From Cyathus striatus (Eukaryota; Basidiomycota; Agaricomycetes; Agaricales; Nidulariaceae): DNA of 64,000 nucleotides. Within the stretch, counting starts at the first letter, position 1; each line of letters begins with the position of its first letter. The notes under the pieces are model-generated. The model worked only from the letters and a program-made list of their open reading frames with translations. It had not been told where the DNA came from and made no database searches. The position numbers and the translations under genes are program-made. The stretch covers positions 1,116,001 through 1,180,000 of the forward strand of contig JAOVFP010000015.1 in assembly GCA_025738555.1 (NCBI GenBank), in the 5' to 3' direction. Shown here in pieces: positions 12,880 to 24,237 of this stretch.

Positions 12880-13157
12880 CTGTAGACTTTTGACCAACTG
12901 TTCGCAAGATTTTGGCATGACAGCCATGAACAGTTGGACCCTCTTGTTCATGGCTCTTTGTAATGTGTGACGAAATGTTTATCTGTTTGTGAGAATTTTT
13001 GCAAGTGAAGTGAGCCACCGAAAAATAGACCCTAACCTCTATTCAAATCAGATATACCACTGTTCAAATTGCTCTGTGATGTGTGATTAATGAGACATCT
13101 GTTCAAGTTCAAAGCATCGTGTGATGCATGTCTGAACAGTTGGTCAAAAGTCTACAG
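12880..13157. mobile_element. Small Tc1/mariner-type MITE (TA-flanked)
   Basis: A 278-bp segment begins CTGTAGACTTTTGACCAACT and ends with its reverse complement (AGTTGGTCAAAAGTCTACAG). It has about 24-bp terminal inverted repeats and TA on both sides (12,878-12,879 and 13,158-13,159). TA target duplication and this size are typical of mariner-derived MITEs. The interior contains further inverted pieces (gaacagttgg, catggct) and no ORF. It lies at the edge of the duplicated SRP14 module and cuts the small gene on its left. Confidence 0.8.
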
Positions 13158-13159
13158 TA

Positions 13160-13420
13160 AGCTCTTTCAAGTTTCCTCCCCGTCCCCCTCAACAGGCGCC
13201 ATCTCACAGCACGTAAGCCCACACACACTGACATACGTAATCATTTGCGCCTCTGTTAACAAACTCTTCATAGCCTGCATATCGAACAGTTACCACGCGC
13301 AGAGGTCGGTGAAGTCGTCCGAGCCACCCATACATCTGCCATCGTCATTTAGGTCAGAGAAGGTGAATGGGTCGGAGGACTTGCTCATCTTGTAACTTGT
13401 TAGGATTGGATTAGGAGAGA
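13160..13420 (-). pseudogene. Small unidentified gene divergent from SRP14, copy 1 (truncated by MITE)
   Basis: The minus strand reads a serine/aspartate-rich start, MSKSSDPFTFSDLNDDG and DDFTDLCAW, near 13,300-13,395. An LLTEAQMI-like segment follows near 13,230-13,260. The same gene, longer, is at 43,504-43,880. Here the 3' part is replaced by the MITE at 12,880-13,157. I do not recognise the family. Its start is about 75 bp from the SRP14-like start in the opposite orientation, so the two probably shared a promoter in the ancestral module. Confidence 0.5.
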
Positions 13421-13468
13421 GGCATGCATAGGTGTGATAATCATGCTTTGCTCAGAGACTGACAGGAT

Positions 13469-14106
13469 ATGGTCATTGATAACGATACAGTTCATTTTTT
13501 TTCTCCCCTTTCCTCCCTCACTCTTTTTGCTAACTAAGATGGACAGTTTTGAGAAACTAGCACCCTTTGCCTGAATCGTAAAAGGAATCAGTATTAATTA
13601 CGCATAAACGATGTTCGTCCCTCCCCTTCCTCTTTTTTCTTCTTTTTTTGGGGTTTTTTTCTGATAGAATTGGTATAGTAATACACCATGGCGAATATGC
13701 CACCATGCATGCTGATGCTGGTGCAAGCAACAACATAGTATCCCCGCCTCATACATGTCACAGATGGAGACAAGGTCAAAATTTCAACAACTGTATGCCC
13801 TTCTCCCTCTCCCTCAGTCTTTCAACACTAACACCAAAACAGATCGCACCAGGCGCTCTGAAGGCCTTCCATGCGACATATGGAACCCTCCTTCAATCGT
13901 CCTTCATGACCCTGCGCAAGCGCGAAATGCAACTCTTGGAGCAAGCTGCCAAATGGAAGAAGATCTTGGAATATGTCATTGTTGAGGGGCCTGAACGCGG
14001 TTCTGGGAGGAGGATAAGGCAAAGGAAGGAGAAGGTGCTGAGGGAGGTCGAGAAGAGATGGGGGTGGGAGGAGAGGGGGCGGATGAATAAGGAAAAGGAG
14101 ATGTAG
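13469..14106 (+). pseudogene. SRP14-like (signal recognition particle 14-kDa subunit) pseudogene, copy 1
   Basis: SRP14 pairs with SRP9 on the Alu domain of SRP RNA to arrest translation elongation. The exon pattern is visible. It starts MVIDNDT near 13,469; exon 2, FEKLAPF, carries a stop and is followed by an ITHKR block near 13,600; an acidic insert lies near 13,680-13,740; a VTDG-like block is lost. The last exon, QIAPGALKAFHATYGTLLQ then SSFMTLRKRE, runs to a basic lysine/arginine tail ending at 14,106. The block FHA.YGTLL..S...LRKR is the SRP14 signature. The tail (about 60 residues beyond LRKR) is long but seen in all three copies. Stops and frameshifts in exon 2 argue that it is not functional. 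Confidence 0.7.
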
Positions 14107-14499
14107 GGAGAGGGGGATCTGTGGGTTTTTTTTTGGTTATGTATTTGGGTGGGGCTGATCTGGTATATTGGGCAGATGTGCTGATGTATGCACATGACTT
14201 ATGGTGTATGATATACTTTGGAATTGGATCCTGCTGTCTGCATGCTGCTACATAAGTGCAAGTTGCTTGTCGAGTCAGATTCGATACCCTTGATTATCTA
14301 CTGCTAACCTCCCCTCCCATCTCTAGCCCCACCCCTAGCCCCACACCTCCAGGTCAAACTGAGTCCCTTTCTCTCTCTCCCTACCATAGGATGAAACCAA
14401 AAAGTAATCTGCATGTCAGTCCTAGTGGTACACATACCCTAAGCCGATACACATCACTTATCTCTAATCCCTTCCCTCTCACATTGTGCTAAACATGAT

Positions 14500-15865
14500 A
14501 CTGACCAACACTCCTACAGGCCTGTAGGATCCAGAAGCTAGGCACATCGATCTTATCGTACGAAGCACACAATGTACCATAACTGTGCTCACCTCAGGGG
14601 ACGGCAGATGCATAGTCGAGCTTATTTAGGTATACATGGGGTTTGAGTAAGTCTTTCGCATCCTGTCCACTCTTCTTAAGTGTCAAAGGTACACATCTAT
14701 CATAGCACAGTGTTCATGCACACAATGCTGCTTTCTTAAACCCATTCTGATCTTTCTCTTTGTTACTCTCCTTGTGAAATTGATTTCTGACTAAGTTCCT
14801 ACAGAACACCCAATCCCAAGTACTTTTCTTTCTACTGCTAGACGAAGAGCACACATATGCAGGACCCTCAGTGACCGTCCACCTGCATTATCTGATCAAA
14901 GTAGAAGTGAGTGTTCTTCCCCTTCCCTACTTTACCCTGCCCTTCCCTTCCGGATGAAACTATGAAGTTTATTTGCATGAACTGACTACACTTCTACAGA
15001 ACACCCAAGCTCACTATGCGTGGGGGAAAGAAGGGGAAGGTGTTTACTAGGGACTTCATTGTGGGTGTCTTTGGGTGAGTCTTTCACATTCTGTCACCTC
15101 ACTTCCTACTCCTCAGATGAAACCATTAGAAGTCAGAATTGCCCCAAGCGATGCTGTCACCCCGATGCCAACTCTCAGACCTTATTTGATCCTCTCCATT
15201 GCTGCTCTTTGTTGTTCATGAAGTTGATTACTGATCGACTCTCGTGTAAGCAGATAACCTACCCCCATCCAACCATGTTATGAAGAATGGTGAAGCTCTC
15301 CAAGCTACCCTCCATGCCAAATCATGTGCTGCATTACGTGCCTATGCCTATGTGTGGAGGAGAGTGGGGAAGATGCTTACTTGGGTGAGTTTCCACATTC
15401 TGTTACCTAACCCCCTCCTCCCATTAAAAGTCAAAATTGCCCCAAGTGGTGCTCATCACTGCGATCCCCCTTTTTCATGAAGTTGATTACTGATTCGTCT
15501 TTCTGCAGCACCTTGAAGATCATTGTGTTCTTCCCGAAGTAACGCAGGTGGCATCTCTTAGCTGTGGTAGGGATGCAGAAGTGCAGTGCTGGCTCATGAT
15601 AAGAGTGAGTATTGTTCTCTCCCCCTCTACCCTGTCATGTCTTTTCCTTGGATGAAACCATAAGTTTGTTTGCACGTCAGTCCTAATGGTGCCTTGTGTA
15701 CCATCAATGCCAATATCCATCACTTATTTCCGATCCTCTCATCTCTTTCTTCATCTGTGCTCGAATCGTAACTGACCAACATTTCTACAGGTCACCCAAG
15801 TGTGTTACAGCTATTCAGAGAAGCAGTTTTGGTGAAGGGGGCGACGTAGGCTTTTCGTGTGCCAG
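14500..15865 (+). pseudogene. Unidentified many-exon gene, copy 1
   Basis: This is a series of short exon-like blocks, each ended by a GTGAGT donor and preceded by CTACAG or GCAG acceptors, separated by pyrimidine-rich introns of about 100-180 bp. Blocks: 14,995-15,073 (TPKLTMRGGKKGKVFTRDF); 15,250-15,383 (ALRAYAYAW-like in one frame); 15,510-15,604 (SLSCGRDAE); and a last exon near 15,791-15,850 reading HPSVLQLFREAVLVKGAT then a stop. The order is the same in the copies at 44.8-46.3 kb and, inverted, 50.1-51.4 kb. I do not recognise the protein. Several blocks contain stops in the expected frame, so this copy is probably dead. Confidence 0.5.
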
Positions 15866-16301
15866 ACTGAGCCATTCTAGCAGTGTTATGACTTCAAAGC
15901 CGCTAAAGCCATAGCAAAGCTACACTAGCTGCTCCTACCTTTCATATCCGGAATGACAAATCTTTGATATCGTCTTGCAATATTTTGAACTCATTTAAAC
16001 GTCTACTTCCCTTGTATTTAAGGTATATATAATGCTATAATTATAGACAGTGTATATTTAAAATTTAAGTGAATAAATCAAGATAGAAATGAGAGGTTTT
16101 GAATCTTGGTAGGGTGGGGTTAGGCTTTGGTTAGGTGGAGAGGTGCTCAGGGATGATTATGTAACTTATGCTATTATCCCTGTTTGCATATATTGATTGG
16201 TAAGTAATAAATTAAGTACTTAGTTCAATGTGCACACACATTTGTGCAAGTCATTCTGGGGCTGTTCTATCAGTCAGAGTTGAGTAGAACTTGCAGTGTT
16301 G
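15866..16301. other. Spacer, nothing recognised
   Basis: AT-rich sequence between the end of the module and the next TIR element. No ORF above 70 codons, no repeat with the rest of the window noticed. Confidence 0.4.
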
Positions 16302-17311
16302 AGTCCCCTGTTACATCTCGATAAGCCCAAAATGGTAAGCACCACCTCAGATATTCGTTTCCCACCATCCAGTTCAATTGGCAGTGAACCACTCATTAAG
16401 TAATTACTAGAGATATCATAAAACATAGAGAGTATGCGTGCTGGGAGCCTTGTGTGTTGATTGTTTGACTCATTGTGTATCATTTCTTTAGCAGGTTTCT
16501 GTCAAATACTTCTGATATTTTTTGGTGTTCTGATTTTGCCTATGTATATGATGGGGGTATTAGTTTTGCGTTGTGTGTGGCCTTTATCATATGTATACTA
16601 CAGTTCTGGCAACAATATGTTTTGGTCTTCATAATTATGTAAGAAATACTGTACAAAATATCTGGTAAACTAAAAAATGTATATATTTAATAGATTTGTA
16701 GAATTGCTAGAGAAAAACATACCCACATGTATATACTATACAAAGACACTGATTACTTCCTCAAAGTCAACATGTCCTATCAATAATTCGATAATTTCTA
16801 CAAATAATCAACAAATAATACTTGACCATAGCATTGCCAGTGGCAATGCTATGGACTGTTAAATGAGCACGGTGGCAAATTGCCACCGCACTCATTTAAT
16901 GGTCTGATAAGCTTATAAACCTACACGAGACATTTACAATTCTGCACGTTGATTATATCTGGCCCCATTCAGTATTACATTAACTTGCTATTTAAAATAC
17001 AGCAGGGAGCAGGTTGAACTTTTATGGCAAGTGCAATAAATGCACCAAAGTATTACTTATTACTTATTATAACACTTGTAAAATTATATTAATCTACCAT
17101 AAGTTGTATTCTATGGAGCGCAACATGCCATGCAGGTGCCATATATGCGAGTATCTACAAGTATGTCGAATGTGAAGGATTAGCGTATAAACACCTTCTA
17201 AGCGCTACCTTGCCGCTCAAACTGACTTGTATATTTGAGCGAACTGGTCACATGACTATACATTTGAGGTTAGCATAATCTTCAGATCCAATTGAGATGT
17301 AACAGGGGACT
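16302..17311. mobile_element. TIR element with AGTCCCCTGTTA ends, copy 1
   Basis: It begins AGTCCCCTGTTACATCTCGA and ends in the reverse complement (GAGATGTAACAGGGGACT), giving terminal repeats of about 20 bp over a length of about 1.0 kb. A related element with AGTCCCCTGTTATATC lies at 52,725-53,646. The interior is AT-rich with no transposase. It contains two perfect hairpins at 16,826-16,899. TA next to the right end suggests a mariner-like target, but the left side does not keep it. Confidence 0.65.
16826..16899. repeat. Two adjacent perfect hairpins
   Basis: The first hairpin (16,826-16,854) pairs CCATAGCATTGCC with GGCAATGCTATGG across a three-base loop. The second (16,859-16,899) pairs TTAAATGAG with CTCATTTAA and GGTGGCAA with TTGCCACC, with one 3-nt internal mismatch on each side. 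There are no other mismatches. They sit inside the 1-kb TIR element. Confidence 0.85.
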
Positions 17312-17339
17312 ACAGACTCCAAAATCCCTAAGCTATGTG

Positions 17340-17460
17340 AAGCCAAGGCCAAGCTGAGCCAAGCTGAGCCATGGCAACACTAACTGAGTGTAATGCGAAA
17401 TGCGCATTACCAGTTTCATGTGAATAACATGTGATCACATTAGGTTATTATTTTTAACTT
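17340..17460. repeat. Fragment of a dispersed repeat shared with 47.2 kb
   Basis: The stretch containing aatgcgaaatgcgcattacc and gtgaataacatgtgatcac recurs inverted at 47,213-47,290 (gatcacgtgttattcac, ggtaacgcgcatttcgcat). At 47.2 kb it abuts the point where SNF1 similarity stops abruptly. It is probably one end of an unidentified transposon. Confidence 0.55.
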
Positions 17461-17759
17461 GATATGTGGTTGAATATGTGTGCAAAATGATAGGCGGGAG
17501 GCGGGAGCGGAGGAAGGAGGTTGGGAGGTGAAGCGTTGTCAATTGGTGCCAGAAATCAGTCAGTGGTGCAGCTTTACTAGAAATGGGGCCTGGGGCTTTG
17601 ATTATATTCTCATCAAAATGAGAATACACCCCGTATTATTTTGCTGAGCTGACTCTTAGTCGATCTGCATTGTGCTTGGAACCAGGAGGGCTTTCACATG
17701 AATGGCGTGTCTTTCTCCCTCCACTTATTCATCACAGGAACACACACATATCAGTCTAC

Positions 17760-18536
17760 ATGGATGAGCTGGCTAACATTGCTCAGATGTTTAGATTGAT
17801 GCGATATACACAGAGTATGTGTGCGCGATATGACATGAAGACATTTCACTTATCAGTCTACTGACAGCAATTTCTACATTTATTACCCTTTATGATCATG
17901 GTGAGTGATAACTCATAAGACTTATATTTGATTTATTGATTTAATAATGTATGAAGTGTGCACTTTGGATGTTGAGGTATGTAGCAATACATGAATGTAC
18001 GCCTGCCAACTAGCATATGACCTCAATTTGAATTAGGCCAAATACATATGGGTTCATTTTGCCGAACTTCATATTGAACTTTCCTGCACACATTCATATT
18101 CCCATCTCTCTAGGGAAAATGATGGAGTAGCTCCAAAATCCTTTTTATAGTGGTGAGTCATATTGTCTTCAATTTATGAATAGCTCTTATAAGTAATTTT
18201 ACTCAGACTCATTACATTGGAGATTTAGACATATTGTGAGCTAAGTTTCCAGTGCTTGTCCTTGAGATGAATATCTGATGATCTTCTGTAGATTTGCATG
18301 GTATTGTAGTAAGTCATATACTATTTTATCTATGTACTCTCTTAAACGCTAATTATCTCCACTTAGCATTTATGTTAAGACCAGAGTCCCAAAACATGTG
18401 TTATCCACTACCTTGATAAGGAATATAGCATCCAATCCCTCAACTTACATCTAGTTGTATGGTTTGTTAATTATGCTTTTCATCACTCTCTTAAATCTGT
18501 TACAATGCTTCAGCTGTAAGTTGCAATATGGTTAAT
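17760..18536 (+). pseudogene. DUF6533-like membrane protein, copy 2, 5' part (split by LTR retrotransposon)
   Basis: The start MDELANIAQMFRLMRYTQ (ATG 17,760) is followed by AISTFITLYDH before a GTGAGT donor near 17,901. A later exon after AATTAG reads AKYIWVHFAEL near 18,036-18,070. These match copy 1 at 9,144-10,640 block for block. The gene is interrupted at the TTAAT target (18,532-18,536) by the 15.4-kb retrotransposon and resumes at 33,974. Without splicing out the element it cannot be expressed as a full protein. Confidence 0.65.
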
Positions 18537-18939
18537 TGTAACAACTCCAGTCTCCTCGTAGGACTCGGTTCCATAATCACTTGTCAATATGTGTATTTGT
18601 TTCCTCTGCCTCTGTACAGCATTATCGACCTATGCTTTCCTCTTATTTCTCTCTCTTGATTCCTTCTCTATCCTTGCTACCAAGGATTGTATTAACTTTG
18701 TATCATCCCTCCTGCTACATTGAGTAGCTATGACTCAGGCTGACTTACTTTGATTCATGTACATTACTGTAGCTATTACAGCTACATTACTGATATCTCT
18801 TATTTAGGAATCCCTATGTACTAGTAGTATATAAGTTGTCGAGTAGCCATGTAATTCTACAGTGAATTATAATATTGTTTAACCTGGTGATTCCTCTGTG
18901 TGCCAAAACTCTCAACAACAACAAACGACTTTTGTCACA
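18537..18939 (+). repeat. 5' LTR
   Basis: 403 bp, starting TGTAACAACTCC and ending GACTTTTGTCACA. It is the same length as the 3' LTR with no gaps in my alignment and about 12 substitutions, all transitions. Confidence 0.95.
18828..18835 (+). promoter_or_regulatory. TATA box in 5' LTR
   Basis: TATATAAG lies 110 bp before the LTR end and is conserved in the 3' LTR. It is the likely core promoter of the retrotransposon; U3/R/U5 borders cannot be fixed from sequence alone. Confidence 0.5.
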
Positions 18940-19166
18940 TCTTTTCACCTGACTATCGCTACTTGACAACACCTATACTCTAGTTTATCTTGAAACTCTA
19001 GCTTTCTTCTTTACTCTCTATCTCTCTCTCGACTGGAACATCTAGGATTGATCACCCCGGACCATCTGTCATCTAATTGTCTATCTTAATTCTTTTCAAG
19101 AAAACCTCAATAAACCATATAAAAAATCTATTTTTTCCTCTTTAACTAACTTCATATACCAGTAAT

Positions 19167-22100
19167 ATGCCTTCTACTCATGCAATGACTAAAGCTCAAG
19201 AACAACTTGAACACGCTGGCCAGCAATCGGATTCAGGTGAGCAAATTGAACATATTTCAGAAACTAATCCAGGTACCTCTAGAACACCTGCCCCAGTGAA
19301 AGGGCAGCTAGAAGTCCCCAATCCAGAAGGGGAAGGAGCTTAGAAACCAATCGAAGAAGCAGCGGGAACCCAAATCTCTCACCTGCACAAGAAGAAGCTG
19401 TCGGGAGGGCTGAACAAGCCCTCACTCCAGAACAGCGCATACAGATTGAGAAGTGCAACAGGGCTGTAAGACATTCTCTTACACCCTCAAAAGCTCCCTC
19501 CGCCGTACCATCCCGAAGCAATGGCTCTTTGCACAAACAAAAGAGAATGGATTCACCTGAAGTCTCTGTGCATGAAGACAAGGGCATATGTCCGTCTTCT
19601 GAGATTCCCTTGTGCAAGGACAAGGCTGTGACCCCACCAGTGGAAACTCCTTCATGCAAAGGAACAAGTGTGAATCCGCCTTCCGAAAGCCCAGTGCCAG
19701 CTGAAGGTCCATCTTGTAAAGGCAAGGGAGTAGATCCCTGCAACTGGGGTAATGCTAATCTCAATGATGAGGACCTTGACATCGAAGCTCAACATGCCAC
19801 ATATGAATCACTCAAAAATATGTGCACTCCATGAAATAAAGCTTCTACCGTGCATAATGTGCCTCCAGCCTCAAAACCTTGAGCTCCAAGAGTGGACGAA
19901 TCTTGAAAGAACTTGGACCCAATACATCAAGTCCTGTTTATGAGCCATCTTGGACATGCTTTCAAGTGAAACAAGCATATGCATAGGGATGGGGGAGGTA
20001 AGGAACCTCCCAGAACACCACCTCCTCCAGCTCATGAACCTTCAGATCCAGATGACTCGAGTTCTAGCTCATCGTCATCTAGCTTGGATACCAATCCTCC
20101 TAGGCTGAGCTCAAGGGACAATCCTTCAGTGCATAATTCCATCCCAAATAGTCAAGATGGTCCCCCTGCCCCATCAGACCCTGAGGAATCATCTCCATCT
20201 GACTCAGGAGAGAACTCTTCACCCTCTCCATATGACTTGGACTCCAACAACTCCAGCTCTAGTTCTGGGGATGAATCTCCAGACCCATCTGAGCCAGGAA
20301 CTCATGAATGAAAGCACCATTGGCACCAAAGAAGTCATAGTCAATGACAGAGTCGAAGCAGACATCGAAAATCTAGGATGTTAATAAAGCCAATCATGCC
20401 TAAGGAGTATGATGGGGTGCCAGATGCATGCCAATTCCACCACTTCATGGCTGAGGCAACTGAGTATGTTCATAGTGGGAAGGTTCTGCACAATAAACAG
20501 GTCTTCACAGTCTCGTACTACCTGAAGGATGAAGCATACAAATTTTATATCCAGAAAGTTGCAGATAATTATTCTGAGTGGATGTTAGACCAATTTTTCA
20601 TAGAGATGTTCAATTACTTATTCCCCACTGACTATCGCAAAATACAACGCAAAAAGCTTAAAGCTTTCATACAAGAATCCAAGTCTGTCTCTAAGTATAC
20701 ACATGAGCTTAGAGAACTAATTGAATCAGTAGGGGAGATAAGTATTCGTGAACAGGTACAATACCTGTGGGATGGGTTCCACCCCAGTATCCAGGAGCAC
20801 TTGTGGTTGGAGAAGTTAAACCCAAGCATTAATACCTGGAAGCAGGTAGTTGACACTGCCGAAACCATTGAGAAAGCTTTAAACATGAGCCGCTGAGTGA
20901 GTCGTTGACATGGAGGCAATTCAAATGGTGGCAATAGTGGTGGGGGAAATGGTGGCAGACAATCTAAGTCCTCAAATGGAGCACATAACCATTCTTCAAC
21001 TAAGAATTATGGTGGTTATAATCAATCACATTCCAGTCACTATATTGGTCCCAGTCAGAATAACAATAATAATAATTGGAATGGCAAACAACAAACTTTC
21101 AAAGGAAGTAATAGCAATAACTTCAAAAAGAGTAACTCATCTTCATCAAAGCAAGGAACAATGCCCAAGCTAACAGACAAGGAAAAATTGGAGCTGCTAG
21201 CGGCAGGGAAATGTTTCAGGTGTCGAGAAACTGGACATCTGTCCCGCAACTGTCTGCTAGGTAATACTGTGAAATCTGACTCCAATAAGCCTCCTGGCAT
21301 GTCCAGCTTTAATATGGAGATAAGTGAGGAAGTAGTGGACGAGACTGAAGAATTAGAAAGCTTACCTTTCTTATCCATATTCTTCAATATTGATATTCAA
21401 TCTGCTGATGAACCTGATGCCTCAAATGTAAATGATGGATTGTCACCAGTTGGTACTTCCAGTGAGGAAGGAGAATTTGAGTGGGTAAGTTATAACCCCA
21501 GGAGAAGACCACATTGTCATATAGGTGACTGCTACCGGATGATGGCTGAATACATCCTCCAAGGAGGACAATATTATCCTGGAGATGAGGTTATTATGTT
21601 TGAGCTGCAGAGAGAATGATTCTCAGTAACCAACCACCCCACTAATGATTCCCTGTACTGAATTTGAGACCAAGTGGCTGATTTTGAAGTGGATCTTCTG
21701 CGAGAACTGCTTCGAGAGCCATTCTTCCATCTGGTTTCATGGTATGGACAACAGTTGGTACAACATCGAGGACTAAACACGTCTTTTAACGATGACAGCT
21801 GTGTTGGAGACATTTCAGCTTTTGTAGCTGACTGCCTCCTTCATGATGGCATAAGGACCTTATACCCCACTCATAACCCTGCTATTGAAGACTCAGAACA
21901 GTTCTTCATGTGCTTAACTGATCATGTCCCACTGACATATGAAGTCCATGATGCTGACAGATTATGGACACAAATCATCCATAGATCTCATCTTGAAGAC
22001 CTGGAATTTGACTTGGTAGGATGGTATGCTGATATTGTAAATACAGTTACCCCCAGCAACCCTGTGGCTAACAATAGCAACAATAATGAGCCTGACGATG

Positions 22101-23002
22101 AAGCACTGGAAGTAACCACTAATCCAAGTATTGAATCTGTGCAGTCTGAGTTAGGAGATCATTTGTGTCAAATAATTGAGTGCTCACTCAAAATGTATAA
22201 GCCCTACCCTGGAGATGAAGTTCCACCAATAGGAGGGTGGAGGTTCAAGGTCTTGTTCTCCACTGAACCTGAACGGCACTTTGATATTTATGATCATTGG
22301 CATGAACTCCAAGTCTATCTTGCTGAGGATACATTTTGGAAAAAAGAAATCCAGGTGGCAACTTGGTATGCTAATATGCTCTCAGCCAGGGTCTATGTGA
22401 TATGACATAAGGAAACTATGAATAGATGGAAGTGTGCTAAGCAACCTGATAGCAATCTATTGATAATTGAACTTACCTTCAAAGCTCAGCTTGTAGACGG
22501 AATGCCATATATATATGACAACATATTTCCTCTTCCAAGTTCAAGGCTACCTTGATTCCAAGTGGAAAGTACTAAGGGGATGATTAAGATCAAGGATATA
22601 GTAAGACAATGTGAGACTCTCTTACCTCTAGAGTGTGCGCGTGTTCCTGGTTTTGATGTGCAGGAATGGTATGAGCATCACATGGGTGACTATTTAGTGC
22701 GACAATCTGTTAACCCACAAGCGTTAGCACAACCATCTAATTATGCCAAAGGAACAACTTACCCATTGCGTCTCCAACCCGGAACAAATATACTGGATGA
22801 GTCCTCCAGTTCAGACTCTGACAGTAGCAGGTATTCCTCAGCTCCCATACCAGTGAACGAACCTCCTAACAACACTGTTGATGGAGCAGAGGGCATAATG
22901 GATGGAAATAGTAATTCTCAAGGAAGGGGGTTAACACTCTCGGTTCACAGTGTTGAGCTCTGTGGTGTACAGGTGTGGAAGAATGAGTTGAAGAATGCTT
23001 AG
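19167..23002 (+). pseudogene. gag-like polyprotein of the retrotransposon, decayed
   Basis: An ATG at 19,167 opens a short frame (MPSTHAMTKAQEQLE...) that stops at 19,340. From about 19,345 a different frame stays gag-like to 23,002. Parts in order: a proline/serine-rich region to 20,310; a Retrotrans_gag-type capsid domain 20,378-20,896 (EYDGVPDACQFHHFMAEATE, later WDGFHPSIQEHL); a basic asparagine/glycine-rich linker; and a CCHC zinc knuckle CFRCRETGHLSRNC at 21,212-21,253. Acidic spacer regions follow with repeated ...WYGQQLV, DLVGWYADIV and ATWYANM motifs. I count 13 internal stops in this frame and every one is TGA. The region after the knuckle (1.75 kb) is unusually long for a gag. One frameshift near 19,340 separates the first ATG from the rest. 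Confidence 0.85.
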
Positions 23003-24237
23003 CTAGCATATCCTTCTTCATTGGCCACAGGACTTGAAACTAGAGAACAACATTAGTATAAAATGTTGAGAAAGACTTAGCTTTTTAATAACAATTCTTG
23101 AGAAATTGGGACGTTGACACTCTTCGTTTGACTTAAGGCTCAAGGTGTATAATTGTGCAGTAAGGAATAAGCCATAGAAAGAGGTAAGATTCTTGAATGC
23201 CAAAGCACTCACATAATATACAGCAGCTGCACTACAAAGTTGGATGATGTGCACGTACTCTCATGCCATCAGAGCCAAAGAGGAATAACAATATAACTAC
23301 AAAGTCATTTAATACATACAAAGACTGTTGAGGAGACACAAAAGGTAAGTAAAAATGAAGACTCAACACTCGGTTATTCTTGAGACCAACCAGATGACAC
23401 TCTCAACTTGTTTCTTGAGGAGGCTCCACGGCACCGGCATGATGACTTGTTCTACCCCTCCCCAAGGGTAGTTGCAGTTGCCCAAGCTGCTGGTGCAGCA
23501 TGGTATCATGGAGCATTGAAGAGTTGAATCATCACCTTATTGATCCTTTGAGTGCTGAAGTGTCGGTAAAGAACAGCAATCAAGCACCATTGTGTGCCCT
23601 AGTATGGTACAATAACAAGAACTAGAATAAGAAGTAAAGAAAAGAGTAAGTTATACGAGATAGGAAGAACAAAGATATGACACCCAGTTCCTCAGCCTGA
23701 AACCCCTATCCTTCCAATATGAGATAACAACATGTGAGGAACGACAAAGGTAAAACCCATTTGCCATGCTTGATCCTCCTCTTGAAGTAACGCTTGGGGC
23801 TAGAGAAAAGGTGAAGGAAGGAGAAACAAGAGATAATTGATGTAAGGGAAGGTAAATGAAAATACTAGAAGCGTGTTGAACATGTGCTGGCTGACATGTT
23901 GGTCAGCTGACATTGTTTGGCAGAGGCTTGTTTGGCTATGGCATTTGACCCACCACATCGCAAGTCCTATAATGAAGGCTTGAGGAAAGGCATATGTTAA
24001 AGTACATAGAATAAAGAATAAAATAAATAACTGAAAAGGTAGACATATAGAAAAAGCATAGGTTAGAATCTCATAAGAATGAAATAAAGGGAACAGTGGG
24101 AAATGTAAGCAATAAACTTATAATTGATACAACACCCCCATTCTACCCATTGTCCAACCATCCCCTCCACACAGGTACCCTGAGGGACTTATCCAGCTCT
24201 TCAATGTAATGCAGCAGCCTCAAAGAACAAGAGCTGC
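23003..24237. other. Non-coding stretch between gag and protease
   Basis: About 1.2 kb with stops in all frames and no motif, between the gag frame's TAG and the protease. It could be a diverged insertion (tgttgaggagacac near 23,326 and acaacacccc near 24,133 hint at LTR-like ends) or decayed linker. I could not find terminal repeats or a target duplication to support an insertion. Confidence 0.35.

Noticed and set aside
13594..13779. Minus-strand ORFs overlapping the SRP14-like copies (also 13,893-14,195, 44,282-44,710, 51,673-52,128)
   Set aside because: They are antisense readings of SRP14-like exons and their poly-lysine or pyrimidine-rich introns.
23326..24140. Solo LTR between gag and protease
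   Set aside because: TGTTGA and ACAACA-like strings bracket about 800 bp, but there is no matching target duplication and no second copy in the window.
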